Part shown: positions 25,011-33,801 of the stretch, piece after piece | Position numbering within the stretch: the first letter of the stretch is position 1 | How the letters are laid out: every line of letters begins with the position of its first letter | Source of the DNA: Alectryocaccobium sp964389285 | Lineage (GTDB): Bacteria > Bacillota > Clostridia > Lachnospirales > Lachnospiraceae | Direction of reading: 5' to 3' | DNA: 51,782 nucleotides | Assembly: GCA_964389285.1 (NCBI GenBank) | Contig: CAYMCZ010000013.1 | Location: forward strand, 1-51,782 | The notes under the pieces: model-generated | The model's database searches: none | What the model saw: the letters and a program-made list of their open reading frames with translations, nothing else | What the model was told of the DNA's origin: nothing | Made by a program: the position numbers and the translations under genes

Positions 25011-25925
25011 TTATTCAAAAGTAAAACCGAAATAGGGCAGTTCCCCGCCGCTCAAAAAACCGGTTTGCAAATCTCCGAAAATCATGGCCTGAACATAGCG
25101 TCCCTCCCCCGCGCCTTCATACGCCGGGGTTCGGTAACGGCATTTTCCGACTTTTTCTCTGTCCATATATTTAAATGCGAAACACCCGGCCAGTATGGCG
25201 GCAGCCTCTGCCGGGCCGCAACTGCTTTGCGTCGTATCAACAAGCAGTTCGGGGATTAAAAGCGTTCCGTCCCCGGATATCTCCCCCGCGGCAAGTATTC
25301 CCGAAACCTTTATCGGCTCTCTTTCTTTATTTATGCGGACATTCACCTCATATAAGCCGTTTGAAGTCCGAGCCGCCCACTCCATTGTACGCTTTGAAAG
25401 GGCGACATGTGTCCTGCCCGCCAGAAGCTTTTCTCTGATTTTGCCGTATCTTTCGGGGTCTAAGCCTGAAACGCCGTATTCGCCGATATTTGCGTCAGCT
25501 TCATTTATCCAATATTCATCCGCGTAAAAAGCCGCTCTGTATCCGAGGGCAAAATAAAAGTCTTCCAGCTTTTTTGACGCCGGAGACAACACCGAGATTC
25601 CGCCTTTATTTTTAATAAGATTTCCGGCAAAAAGCGTAACCGCCGCGCCGAACCCTTTTTTCCGATGTTCTTTTTTAGTGCATATCGCATAGCTTGCATA
25701 TACGCTTTTTGCCACGCTTTTCTTTGACGAAAGGCTGCCCATAAGATATGTCGTCAGTTCACAGACAAGCTGTCCTTCGGAGATTCCCGCAAAACTTTGC
25801 ATTTCATCTTTAAAGCATTTTTCCATGGAATCATAGACTTCAGGCTCGTCGCCGAAGGCTTCTTTCCATACTTCCAGAAATTCCCTGCGATATCCGGCCT
25901 CAAGCTCTCTTATATCAAGATTCAT
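25011..25925 (-). CDS. GNAT family N-acetyltransferase (Eis-like)
   Basis: The protein of about 304 residues has a GNAT domain at the N-terminal half, with AICTKKEHRKKGFGAAV as the acetyl-CoA-binding motif. The second half resembles the C-terminal part of Eis-type enhanced-survival acetyltransferases. No signal peptide is seen. The ATG at 25925 is preferred over a TTG at 25931. It overlaps the end of rsmI by 11 bases, and the DUF2156 gene follows closely. The substrate is unknown. Confidence 0.75.
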   Translation of the reverse strand: MNLDIRELEAGYRREFLEVWKEAFGDEPEVYDSMEKCFKDEMQSFAGISEGQLVCELTTYLMGSLSSKKSVAKSVYASYAICTKKEHRKKGFGAAVTLFAGNLIKNKGGISVLSPASKKLEDFYFALGYRAAFYADEYWINEADANIGEYGVSGLDPERYGKIREKLLAGRTHVALSKRTMEWAARTSNGLYEVNVRINKEREPIKVSGILAAGEISGDGTLLIPELLVDTTQSSCGPAEAAAILAGCFAFKYMDREKVGKCRYRTPAYEGAGEGRYVQAMIFGDLQTGFLSGGELPYFGFTFE

Positions 25926-26766
25926 CCGCAAGCAGCTCCCTATATATCTCGCGCTTGGCCGCGCCCCGGTCTTTTGCGACCCTTTTCATGGCCTCTGTCC
26001 TGTCAAGCCCGGCGGCCAAATACATATCATAATGTTCTTTAACGCTTATCTCATTCCATTCGGCCTGAGATTCCCTTATAATCTCTTCCGCATCCCTGCC
26101 TTTTACCACTATTACGCACTCCCCTTTGGGGTCGTTTTCCGCATAAAAAGAGCGCAGCTTTGCGAGACTGCCTCTTGCAACACATTCATGTTTTTTGGTG
26201 ATTTCGCGTACCACCGCCGCCTCTCTTTCGTTTCCGAACGTATGCGTAAGCGCTTCGAGCGTTTTTGTAAGCCTGTGGGGCGCTTCATAAAAAACAAGCG
26301 TTCTGTCCTCGTTTTTCAGCTTTTCCAGCCGGAGATTTCTGTTTTTTGAATCCGCCGGCAAAAACCCTTCGAAAACAAATCTGTCTGTCGGCATCGCCGA
26401 GAGCACGAGGGCGGCAAGGGCAGCATTTGCTCCGGGAAGGACGGTCACGGTTATGTTTTCTTCCGCGCACATCTTCACGAGCTCATATCCGGGATCGGAA
26501 ATCAGAGGCATGCCCGCATCCGAGATAAGCGCTATATTCAGGCCTTCTTTCAGGTTTTGGATGAGAGCTTTGCCCTTATCCCATTTGTTATGCTCGTGAT
26601 AGCTCGTAAGCTTAGTATGAATATCATAATGATTCAGCAGCTTCCTGCTGTTTCTGGTATCTTCCGCCGCGATCAGATCGACTTCTTTTAAGACGCGCAG
26701 CGCCCTTAAAGTGATGTCTTCCATGTTGCCGACCGGCGTCGCGCACAAATACAGTATTCCGTTCAT
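25915..26766 (-). CDS. rsmI: 16S rRNA (cytidine1402-2'-O)-methyltransferase RsmI
   Basis: This SAM-dependent enzyme 2'-O-methylates C1402 in the decoding centre of 16S rRNA. The 283-residue protein starts LYLCATPVGNMEDITLRAL and carries AAEDTRNSRKLL, LISDAGMPLISDPGYELV and FYEAPHRL, all family signatures. The ATG at 26766 gives the usual N-terminus; a longer frame to 26874 lies inside the protease gene. It follows the M50 protease stop by 4 bases and overlaps the GNAT gene. Confidence 0.95.
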   Translation of the reverse strand: MNGILYLCATPVGNMEDITLRALRVLKEVDLIAAEDTRNSRKLLNHYDIHTKLTSYHEHNKWDKGKALIQNLKEGLNIALISDAGMPLISDPGYELVKMCAEENITVTVLPGANAALAALVLSAMPTDRFVFEGFLPADSKNRNLRLEKLKNEDRTLVFYEAPHRLTKTLEALTHTFGNEREAAVVREITKKHECVARGSLAKLRSFYAENDPKGECVIVVKGRDAEEIIRESQAEWNEISVKEHYDMYLAAGLDRTEAMKRVAKDRGAAKREIYRELLADES

Positions 26767-26770
26767 TATT

Positions 26771-27457
26771 TTAAAATCCAAAAGGCATTCCGGTAATTGA
26801 CATAAAGGCGTCATAGATCGCATTTCGGGCCGCCAGGATAGGCACGCTGAGCACGCCGACATAGATAAGCACAAAAACTATCAGCACGAGAATTCTCTGA
26901 TATCTGTAATAAGCGTTTACCATGTTGTCCGGCAGAAACGCGGCCACAATCCTCGAACCGTCCAGCGGCGGTATCGGGAGAAGGTTGAAAATCGCAAGCC
27001 CGATGTTTATCACACCGAAGAAATAAATAAAACTTAAAAGCCATACCGCCGGATCATAAGGTATCATTCCCCCGTAATACAGATACATGACCAGATTTTC
27101 CAAAAAACAGCATACAAGACCCGCCAGCAGATTTACAAGCGGGCCGGCAAGCGCGGTTATCGCCATGCCTTTTTTGGGGTTTTTAAAATATCTCGCATTG
27201 ACAGGTACGGCCTTCGCCCATCCGAAACCGAACAGAAACATAAAAAGCGCGCCGATAATGTCAATATGCTTTAAAGGGTTAATCGTCATCCTGCCCTGAT
27301 TTTTGGCCGTCGGATCTCCCAGTCTGTATGCCGTTTTTGCATGGGCGTATTCGTGCATGGGAAGTATGAGCACTACTATAACGGCTATTGAAATGAGTCT
27401 TGTAAGAACGGTTTCGAGCGAAAGGTTTGAATTAAAAAACCACATAGGCTTCTCCAT
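26771..27457 (-). CDS. Site-2 protease family (M50) membrane metalloprotease
   Basis: The 228-residue membrane protein has the zinc motif MHEYAHA (HExxH) near residues 35-40 and the partner motif LLPIPPLDGSRI near 165. This places it in the compact M50 group similar to SpoIVFB/YwhC, intramembrane proteases that cut membrane-bound precursors. Six hydrophobic segments are visible. It precedes rsmI on the same strand. The target is unknown. Confidence 0.9.
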   Translation of the reverse strand: MEKPMWFFNSNLSLETVLTRLISIAVIVVLILPMHEYAHAKTAYRLGDPTAKNQGRMTINPLKHIDIIGALFMFLFGFGWAKAVPVNARYFKNPKKGMAITALAGPLVNLLAGLVCCFLENLVMYLYYGGMIPYDPAVWLLSFIYFFGVINIGLAIFNLLPIPPLDGSRIVAAFLPDNMVNAYYRYQRILVLIVFVLIYVGVLSVPILAARNAIYDAFMSITGMPFGF

Positions 27458-27486
27458 CTTTCAAAGCGGTTACCGCTATATCTGCT

Positions 27487-28374
27487 TCAATAAACTTCTT
27501 CTTTTTCATAGCTCTTACGGATAACCGATACTACGCTGCTTGAATCTTCTTTGCCATGGCCTTTTCCCTGTGCAAGTCGATAAAATTGTACTGCATTATT
27601 AAGTGAAAAGTTGGGAACCTTATAATCCTGGCACAACTGGCGCGCAAGTTCTAAATCTTTTACAACAAGATCCGTCGTAAAATCGGGTCTGAATATTCCG
27701 CTTTTTATTTTGTCCATTTTTGTACTTAAAAGATGATTGTTGCCCGTGGAACGTGTCGTAACTTTAAAGAAATCATCAAGCGATATTCCAAGCGCATCTG
27801 CCATTGCAATAGCTTCGGCATTGATTACCTGAGTCGTAAAAGCCATAAAGTTATTGATAAGCTTAATAGCGCTTCCCCCGCCTCTTTGTTTCATATAGAA
27901 GTATTTATCACCGATTAAATCGGTATATTCCCTAAGTCCCAGTTGATAAAATTCATCCTCCGCAGCTCCTACAAGCATTGATAACGTTGCTCTTGTTGCG
28001 CCCGCAACGCCTCCCGATATAGGCATATCAATATATATCATATCTTTTTCTTCGAATTTTTTTGCCCAGTTAATATTCTGCATGGGAGAAACCGTACTTG
28101 TATCAAGTATTATCTGTCCTGCTCTTCCATGCTCAAAAAGAGCCTTCGCAACTTCATCCACCTGAGGCGGTCCGGGCATCGAAATAAACATAACATCGGC
28201 CATTTCAGCCATCTCTTTTAAGGATTTGGCCATGGATGCACCGCCCTCCACAAACGCATCGCACTTTGACGCGGTGCGATTGTAAACAATAAGCCTCTCC
28301 GGTTTATTCATAAGATGTTCGGCCATATGATAGCCCATATTTCCAAGCCCGATAAAACCTACGCGTCTTTCCAT
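27487..28374 (-). CDS. Beta-hydroxyacid dehydrogenase (3-hydroxyisobutyrate dehydrogenase family)
   Basis: The 295-residue oxidoreductase has an N-terminal NAD(P)-binding motif GFIGLGNMGYHMAEHL, the substrate loop PISGGVAGA, and the helix GGSAIKLINNF with the catalytic lysine. Candidate substrates are tartronate semialdehyde, 3-hydroxyisobutyrate or related acids; the sequence does not decide. The ATG at 28374 is chosen because AAAGGAG precedes it; the frame to 28416 adds unrelated residues. It is followed by the M50 protease gene 29 bp on. Confidence 0.88.
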   Translation of the reverse strand: MERRVGFIGLGNMGYHMAEHLMNKPERLIVYNRTASKCDAFVEGGASMAKSLKEMAEMADVMFISMPGPPQVDEVAKALFEHGRAGQIILDTSTVSPMQNINWAKKFEEKDMIYIDMPISGGVAGATRATLSMLVGAAEDEFYQLGLREYTDLIGDKYFYMKQRGGGSAIKLINNFMAFTTQVINAEAIAMADALGISLDDFFKVTTRSTGNNHLLSTKMDKIKSGIFRPDFTTDLVVKDLELARQLCQDYKVPNFSLNNAVQFYRLAQGKGHGKEDSSSVVSVIRKSYEKEEVY

Positions 28375-28515
28375 AAAATACTGCTCCTTTCGAAAGCTCT
28401 GCTTCGGTGCCGTCAATGCGACAGACCCTTCGTGTCATGCTGTTTTTTGATTCTACTATAATTTAATGTGTTTTTCAAGCTTCAACTTTCGGAAAGGTCC
28501 CGGCCTCACAGGCGT

Positions 28516-28983
28516 TTATAAACGCGGATCCTCCCGCATTATATGCTCCATCAGGCCGTTCAGCCCTTCGGAGATATCCCTGTATGTCTCGTCGAAATTC
28601 CCGGTGTACCAGGGATCGGCCACATCCTTATCACTGCCGGCAAAATACATCATCTTATATATCTTTTTTTGCGGATCCCCTCCGGCGATACGCTGCATGA
28701 TACGGATATTTGAACTGTCCATGCCTATCAGATAATCATATTCTTCATAATCTTTTTCGGTCATGCGTCTCGCCTTGTGCGGTATCAGCGGTATATTCTT
28801 TTCCCTTAATTTATCTGCCGTGCCGTAATGCGGCTCATTTCCGATCTCCTCACGGCTTACGGCTGCGGAATCGACATCGATCCGATCCGAAAGGCCCTTC
28901 TGCGCAGCCATGTGCGCGAACACGGACTGAGCCATCGGGCTTCTGCATATATTGCCGTGGCATACGAATAGTATTTTTATCAT
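28516..28983 (-). CDS. Low-molecular-weight protein-tyrosine-phosphatase
   Basis: The 155-residue enzyme has the P-loop VCHGNICRSP (C-x5-R-S) near residues 8-17 and the general-acid aspartate in DPWYTGNFDETY near 125. Length is typical. It is cytosolic and dephosphorylates protein tyrosines or arginines; targets are unknown. Its ATG overlaps the stop of the upstream decayed gene by 4 bases. Confidence 0.93.
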   Translation of the reverse strand: MIKILFVCHGNICRSPMAQSVFAHMAAQKGLSDRIDVDSAAVSREEIGNEPHYGTADKLREKNIPLIPHKARRMTEKDYEEYDYLIGMDSSNIRIMQRIAGGDPQKKIYKMMYFAGSDKDVADPWYTGNFDETYRDISEGLNGLMEHIMREDPRL

Positions 28984-29277
28984 GTCTTAAACTCCTTTCC
29001 GGAACAATTTATGCCGTAAAATGCGGCTTTTTGCGTGATTTTATGCGTCTTGAGAGAGAGCATGTACGCATCATACACTTCCTGCGCATATTCCGGATTA
29101 TTGAATTCCGTTTCATATGCATCACACTCAAGGGCCGGAATCTCATCATCATAAAACCGCTCATACCAAGGTCTTACAGTGTCTTCATCAAGGTTGTCTA
29201 AAAACACTGCAAATACATTGCTAGGTGCCGACGTCGGAGATGGCATCAGCTAATATATCCAATGCTTTTTTATTCAT
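28980..29277 (-). pseudogene. Decayed gene with probable internal deletion
   Basis: A start codon at 29277 with GGAGAG eight bases upstream opens MNKKALDILADAISDVGT, then meets TAG at 29221-29223. A second frame continues without a start of its own need, from about 29222 to 28980 (NVFAVFLDNLDEDTVRPWYER and onward). The two halves look like the N-terminal and later parts of one protein joined out of frame after loss of the middle. The second half alone could be read as an 88-residue protein from an ATG at 29246. Family not identified with certainty. Confidence 0.55.
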
Positions 29278-29289
29278 GGGTCCGCTCTC

Positions 29290-30504
29290 CTATATTTCTT
29301 CTAACGCACTTTCGTTTAGCAGAAAATTCAGAGCGTTCAGTTTTTTGTATCCCTTTTCCAGCAATACAAAAGGATCATCATCCATTGTAATCACAATCTT
29401 TTTATATCCGTCATCTATCTTTTGAAAAGAGCTGATTTCTCTTTTCATTACATCTGGATCTGTCATATTGTACGATACCTGTATATAGTAGGTATCATTG
29501 CTATTACGTGCTATGAAATCTATTTCCTTTTCTTTGTTCTTTCCGATATCGACAATATAGCCGCGTCTGATCAAATCCAAATAAATGATATTCTCTAGTG
29601 CGTGAGTGACTTCAATCTGGCTGTAATTCAAATGTGCATTTCTAAGTCCCATGTCCGAAATGTAGTATTTATTTAAGGTTTTTAAATACGCTTTCCCTTT
29701 GATGTCATATCGATAGGCTTTATAGAATAAGAATGATTCACATAAATACGTCAAATAGTTTCCCACCGTGTCAGCGGTCACGGTTTTGTAGCCATTGCTC
29801 TTCAGTGTATCCGCAATTTTCTTGGCACTTACACTTGAGCCTATATTCGAGCATAGGAAATCATATACTGCATTGAACAATTCCGGGTGGCGAAGATTGT
29901 ATCGATCGATGATATCCTTGGTGGCGATTGTGTTTTCAAGCATATATAGATACTCTACCTTTGTCTGCTCGTCTTCCTCTGTAGCAATATATGGAAATCC
30001 CCCATATTTCATATAATCATTCCAAGCTTCCCTTTTATCTCCTTTAACATGCGCATAGTATTCTGCAAAGGATAATGGATAGACTTTTATCTCTATGCTT
30101 CTCCCACGAAGCGCAGTGGAAATATCACCAGACAGCATTTTAGAATTGGATCCCGTGATATATACATCAAAGTTGTTGTTTTTGAGACTATTTACCAGGT
30201 CTTCAAATCCATCCACATATTGAATCTCATCTATGAAGACGTAATGTCGCTTATTGCCCTTACGCCTTTTGTTGATCTCATCGTATAGGCTGGAGCTGTC
30301 TCGAAGATGTTTTTCTTCTTCATTTTCAAGATTGATTTTTATTATGCAGTTTTTTTCTACACCTTCCTTCAACAAATACTTATAGAAAATATCAAACAAC
30401 AACACCGATTTACCGGATCTTCTGACACCGGTTATAACCTTAATTAGCTCCCTGTCCTTGTATCTTTTTAGCTTATCCAGATATAGTGGTCTTTTAATAA
30501 TCAT
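29290..30504 (-). CDS. AAA_14/DUF4143 family ATP-binding protein
   Basis: The 404-residue protein has an N-terminal AAA domain with Walker A GVRRSGKS near residue 26-33 and Walker B YVFIDEIQYV. The ITGSNSKML and LRGRSIEIKVYPLSF motifs follow, and the C-terminal DUF4143 domain carries a nuclease-like ENIIYLDLIRRGY...EIDFIARN segment. Family members are common, often multicopy accessory genes of unknown function. Codon use is AT-richer than in the neighbours, which suggests transfer. The ATG at 30504 follows GGAGGG by about six bases. A perfect inverted repeat lies just upstream. Confidence 0.88.
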   Translation of the reverse strand: MIIKRPLYLDKLKRYKDRELIKVITGVRRSGKSVLLFDIFYKYLLKEGVEKNCIIKINLENEEEKHLRDSSSLYDEINKRRKGNKRHYVFIDEIQYVDGFEDLVNSLKNNNFDVYITGSNSKMLSGDISTALRGRSIEIKVYPLSFAEYYAHVKGDKREAWNDYMKYGGFPYIATEEDEQTKVEYLYMLENTIATKDIIDRYNLRHPELFNAVYDFLCSNIGSSVSAKKIADTLKSNGYKTVTADTVGNYLTYLCESFLFYKAYRYDIKGKAYLKTLNKYYISDMGLRNAHLNYSQIEVTHALENIIYLDLIRRGYIVDIGKNKEKEIDFIARNSNDTYYIQVSYNMTDPDVMKREISSFQKIDDGYKKIVITMDDDPFVLLEKGYKKLNALNFLLNESALEEI

Positions 30505-30525
30505 CCGATATCCCTCCTCAAGTAT

Positions 30526-30568
30526 TCTACTCGAAAAATTCATCTAATTCAAGTTTTTTTCGAGTAGA
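30526..30568. repeat. Perfect 13-bp inverted repeat before the DUF4143 ATPase gene
   Basis: TCTACTCGAAAAA at 30526-30538 and TTTTTCGAGTAGA at 30556-30568 are exact reverse complements with a 17-base spacer. It lies 22-64 bases upstream of the ATPase start codon and 60 bp past the lon stop. It could be an operator, a terminator for lon or an integration scar. Confidence 0.8.
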
Positions 30569-30631
30569 TGTGTAATGCAAAAAAGATGCTGCTTTCGTAA
30601 CATCTCTTGCCGGTGCACAGCTCAACAGATC

Positions 30632-32926
30632 TCAGACAGCGCTTTTTTGCGAAACCTTTTCCAAAATACCGCAGCCTTCCAGCACCTGCCCTACTTCCGA
30701 GACGGGCACTATCTCCAGCGCGGCTTTTACTTCTTCGGCAGCATCCTTCAGGTCTTCCATATTTTCCTCGGGTATAAAAACTTTTTCAACCCCGGCTCTC
30801 ACGGCCGCCAGAAGTTTTTCGGGAAGCCCGCCTATGGCCGTGACTACGCCTCTGAGCGACACCTCTCCGGTCATTGCGATTTTGGGAGAAACGGCCTTGC
30901 CCGTCACAAGCGATGCTATCGCCGTCACAAGCGTTATGCCCGCTGAAGGTCCGTCTTTGGGAACCGCGCCCGCAGGCACATGGATATGCAGGTCATTCGA
31001 CGAAAAGAATTTTGCATTCTCGGGAAACATGGATTTCACAAGACTTACGGCTATCTGCGCAGATTCCTTCATAACGTCTCCAAGCTGTCCCGTTATTATA
31101 AGTCCTCCTTTTCCTCTTGTCTGCAAAGCTTCCACAAACAGTATCTCCCCGCCGGCGGCTGTCCACGCAAGACCGGTTACGACTCCCGGTGTTTTTCCGT
31201 CTCCGAGTTTTTCATACCGTACGGGCCGCATATCCAGTTTTTCTCTTAAATCCTCCGGATTCAGAACAAACACCTTATCCGGCTCCCTGGTGATATCAAC
31301 CGCAGCGGCGCGGCAAAGCGCGTCAATGCGTTTTCTTAAGCCTCTTACGCCGGCCTCTCTGGTATATTCGCCGATAACCGCATTCAGCACCTCGTCCGAA
31401 ATATCTATCTGTTCTTCCTTAATTCCCATTTGCTTCAAAGATTTGGGAATCAGATGTTCTCTTGCTATAGAGAACTTTTCCGTATGGGTATATCCTTCAA
31501 AATAAATAACCTCCATACGGTTTAAAAGAGGCTCGGGAATGGTATCGACGGTATTTGCCGTACATACGAACAATACATCGGAAAGATCATACGGAACATT
31601 CATATAGTGATCCGTAAAGGTATTGTTCTGCTCCGGGTCCAGCACCTCCAGAAGCGCGCTTGCGGGGTCTCCGTGATACGATGACACTATCTTATCCACT
31701 TCATCCAGCACCATTACCGGATTTGAAACGCCGCTCTTTTGGATTCCGTCCATAATGCGGCCCGGCATGGCGCCGATATATGTTCTTCTGTGTCCCCGGA
31801 TATCCGCTTCGTCGCGCACGCCGCCGAGACTCACTCTTACATATTCCCTGTTAAGCGCCCTTGCTATACTCTTGCCGATACTCGTTTTTCCCGTACCCGG
31901 TGCTCCCACAAACAGAAGAATCGAGCCCGACTGCTCTTTCTTTAAATTCATTACCGCTATCTGCTGAAGTATGCGTTTCTTGACTTTTTTCAGGCCGAAA
32001 TGATCTTCGTCCAGAATCTTTTCGGCTTCGTTCAGATCTATGAATTCAGCTTCCTCTTTTTTCCAGTTCAGCGAAGTCAGAAAATCCAGATAGTCATGCA
32101 GCATGCCCGCCTCCGGCGAGTTTTTGCCTTCCTGTTTGAGGCGGTTCAGCACTTTGTCCGCTTCGGCTCTTGCGGTATCGTTCATCCCCGATTCTTCGAT
32201 CTTCAACTCCAGACGGCGAACGTCGCTGACTTTTTCGGGATGCATTTCATCCAGCTCTTTCTGAAGATATTCCATCTGTTTTTTGATCGCGGATTCACGG
32301 TAGATGTCGCGGTATTCTTTCTGCTGGGCAATATTTGCGTCGTTTGTCACCTTGGCCACTTCCAGAAATTCATAAAACGTCTTTTCAAGACTTTCCGTCC
32401 TTGCCTTTACGCTGTCTTCGTTCAGCAGTCCGAAAATATATTCTCCGTCAATATCCATCCAAATGCTTAAAAATGCCGCCACGGAGCCTATTGTATCAAG
32501 CGGATCCACATACTGAGCCGTCGCCGCTCCCCATGGAAAGCGGGAAGCGAATTCCTTTACCGCATCCTTGAGCTTTCCGGTTCTCTCCTTTATTTCTTCA
32601 TCCGAAATATCTTTAATATCCGTTCTTTTCCGGACGCTCACCTCTATTTTTTTATCCGGATTCACGCTTATCTCATCCAGACTTACCCTGTTTGCTGCGC
32701 GAACCACGACATAGCCTTCGGGGATGATTTCTTTTATGTATCCCAAAATCCCTACGGGATAAAAGCTTTCCCCGGTCAGCTCTGCCTGCTTTTGATTTTC
32801 TTTTTTTATCAGTATAATTATCTTGTCATTGACCGCGGCCTTTCCGGCCAGTTTTATAAATTCATCCGCCTGAAAATATACATCTGAATCAGGTACTATT
32901 ATTCTGCCGTATACGGGTATTATCAT
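30632..32926 (-). CDS. lon: ATP-dependent Lon protease (LonA)
   Basis: The 764-residue protease has an N-terminal LAN domain (about 1-190), a coiled-coil linker, an AAA+ module with Walker A GAPGTGKTS near 338-346 and Walker B MVLDEVDK, and a C-terminal S16 domain. The catalytic serine is in KDGPSAG near 661 and the lysine in GGLPEK near 702. Lon degrades misfolded and regulatory proteins in the cytosol. The ATG at 32926 follows GGAAGG by eight bases. An operator-like palindrome shared with the upstream TetR gene lies 17-38 bases before the start, which implies a dedicated control circuit. Confidence 0.95.
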   Translation of the reverse strand: MIIPVYGRIIVPDSDVYFQADEFIKLAGKAAVNDKIIILIKKENQKQAELTGESFYPVGILGYIKEIIPEGYVVVRAANRVSLDEISVNPDKKIEVSVRKRTDIKDISDEEIKERTGKLKDAVKEFASRFPWGAATAQYVDPLDTIGSVAAFLSIWMDIDGEYIFGLLNEDSVKARTESLEKTFYEFLEVAKVTNDANIAQQKEYRDIYRESAIKKQMEYLQKELDEMHPEKVSDVRRLELKIEESGMNDTARAEADKVLNRLKQEGKNSPEAGMLHDYLDFLTSLNWKKEEAEFIDLNEAEKILDEDHFGLKKVKKRILQQIAVMNLKKEQSGSILLFVGAPGTGKTSIGKSIARALNREYVRVSLGGVRDEADIRGHRRTYIGAMPGRIMDGIQKSGVSNPVMVLDEVDKIVSSYHGDPASALLEVLDPEQNNTFTDHYMNVPYDLSDVLFVCTANTVDTIPEPLLNRMEVIYFEGYTHTEKFSIAREHLIPKSLKQMGIKEEQIDISDEVLNAVIGEYTREAGVRGLRKRIDALCRAAAVDITREPDKVFVLNPEDLREKLDMRPVRYEKLGDGKTPGVVTGLAWTAAGGEILFVEALQTRGKGGLIITGQLGDVMKESAQIAVSLVKSMFPENAKFFSSNDLHIHVPAGAVPKDGPSAGITLVTAIASLVTGKAVSPKIAMTGEVSLRGVVTAIGGLPEKLLAAVRAGVEKVFIPEENMEDLKDAAEEVKAALEIVPVSEVGQVLEGCGILEKVSQKSAV

Positions 32927-32942
32927 ATTACACACCTTCCTT

Positions 32943-32964
32943 TTTAATCGAATGTTCGTTTAAT
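32943..32964. promoter_or_regulatory. TetR-type operator before lon
   Basis: The 22 bases contain TAATCGAATGTTCGTTTA, which matches 17 of 22 positions of the operator in the tetR promoter when that site is read on the minus strand. The core CGAA/TTCG is palindromic. It ends 17 bases before the lon start codon. Confidence 0.65.
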
Positions 32965-32980
32965 AAATTCTTTGATCTTA

Positions 32981-33149
32981 GGGCTGTCGCATATGCATTT
33001 TCATGAATATTCTTCCGGGAACCGCTCGCGCTTAGTCCTCACGCAGCGGAACTAAACTCACGCTGCGCTTAGGCTTGCGTTCGTTAAGTACCGGCGTTGC
33101 GGATGTTCCCTCCAGAATATTCATTCAGTTTGCATACTGCTCCAGCCCC
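32981..33149. repeat. Large imperfect palindromic repeat between tetR and lon
   Basis: Outer arms GGGCTGTCGCATATGCA (32981) and TGCATACTGCTCCAGCCC (to 33149) pair, then CATGAATATTC and GAATATTCATTC pair inside. A roughly 100-base core follows, from TTCCGGGAAC to GTTCCCTCC, with further inverted blocks such as TCACGCAGCG and CGCTGCG. The outer part matches the palindrome at 42433-42493, as though the smaller element had an extra segment inserted at its centre. It may also end tetR transcription. Confidence 0.7.
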
Positions 33150-33169
33150 TTAAATAATTCCGAGCTGTT

Positions 33170-33724
33170 TTATACGAGCACCGCCGACTGAATCAGCTTT
33201 ATCACCTCATCCAGCATCTGTTTCGCGGCTTCCTCAGGGTACATCTGCGCTATCGCTTTTACGGGAGTAAACATCACCGTGGTAAGACTTTCGGGACTGC
33301 AGTCGCGAAACACTCCCTTTTCACGCATCCTGTCAAAAACGGAATATGTACAGCAAACATCATGCTCCTTTACAGAACCGCAAAGCGTCGGACAATGCTC
33401 ACATTGCTCGATAAACCGGAATATTTCGTAATTATTGCGTATATACCGGTAATATCCGTGCATAAGAGCGCTGACAAGTTCGTCTCCTTCCATACCGCAG
33501 TTAACCTGTCCGATGAGATACTGATATACGTTTATCGAATACTCCCGGTAGATACTGTACAGCATCTGGTCTTTGTTTTCGAAATATACATATACCGTGG
33601 AAGGAGAAACTCCCGCAGCTTTTGCGATCTTCGACATGGAAGCGCCTTCAAAGCCCTGCTCCAGGATAAGCCCGATCACCGCTTCTTTTATACGCCTTTC
33701 CTTATCTTCGTCCTTACGCCTCAT
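33170..33724 (-). CDS. TetR/AcrR family regulator with cysteine cluster
   Basis: The 184-residue regulator has an N-terminal helix-turn-helix (GASMSKIAKAAGVSPSTVYVYFENKDQML, seen as two adjoining blocks at about 27-57). The ligand domain carries an unusual cluster, EQCEHCPTLCGSVKEHDVCC, near residues 106-125, plus cysteines in NCGME and RDCSPE. Such a cluster could sense thiol stress or metal, which is inference. GGGAGGAG precedes the ATG. Operator-like palindromes occur in its own promoter and before lon, so it probably represses both. Confidence 0.88.
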   Translation of the reverse strand: MRRKDEDKERRIKEAVIGLILEQGFEGASMSKIAKAAGVSPSTVYVYFENKDQMLYSIYREYSINVYQYLIGQVNCGMEGDELVSALMHGYYRYIRNNYEIFRFIEQCEHCPTLCGSVKEHDVCCTYSVFDRMREKGVFRDCSPESLTTVMFTPVKAIAQMYPEEAAKQMLDEVIKLIQSAVLV

Positions 33725-33756
33725 CGAACTCCTCCCTGCCGTTCTGTTTGAACTCT

Positions 33757-33785
33757 ATAATAAACGATCGTTCGATTATTGTCAA
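33757..33785 (-). promoter_or_regulatory. tetR promoter with operator in the spacer
   Basis: On the minus strand TTGACA (33785-33780) and TATTAT (33762-33757) are exactly 17 bases apart. The spacer is filled by ATAATCGAACGATCGTT, most of an imperfect 22-base palindrome. A protein bound there would block RNA polymerase, a classic autorepression layout. Confidence 0.75.
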
Positions 33786-33801
33786 TAGATGCTTTTGCCT
33801 T

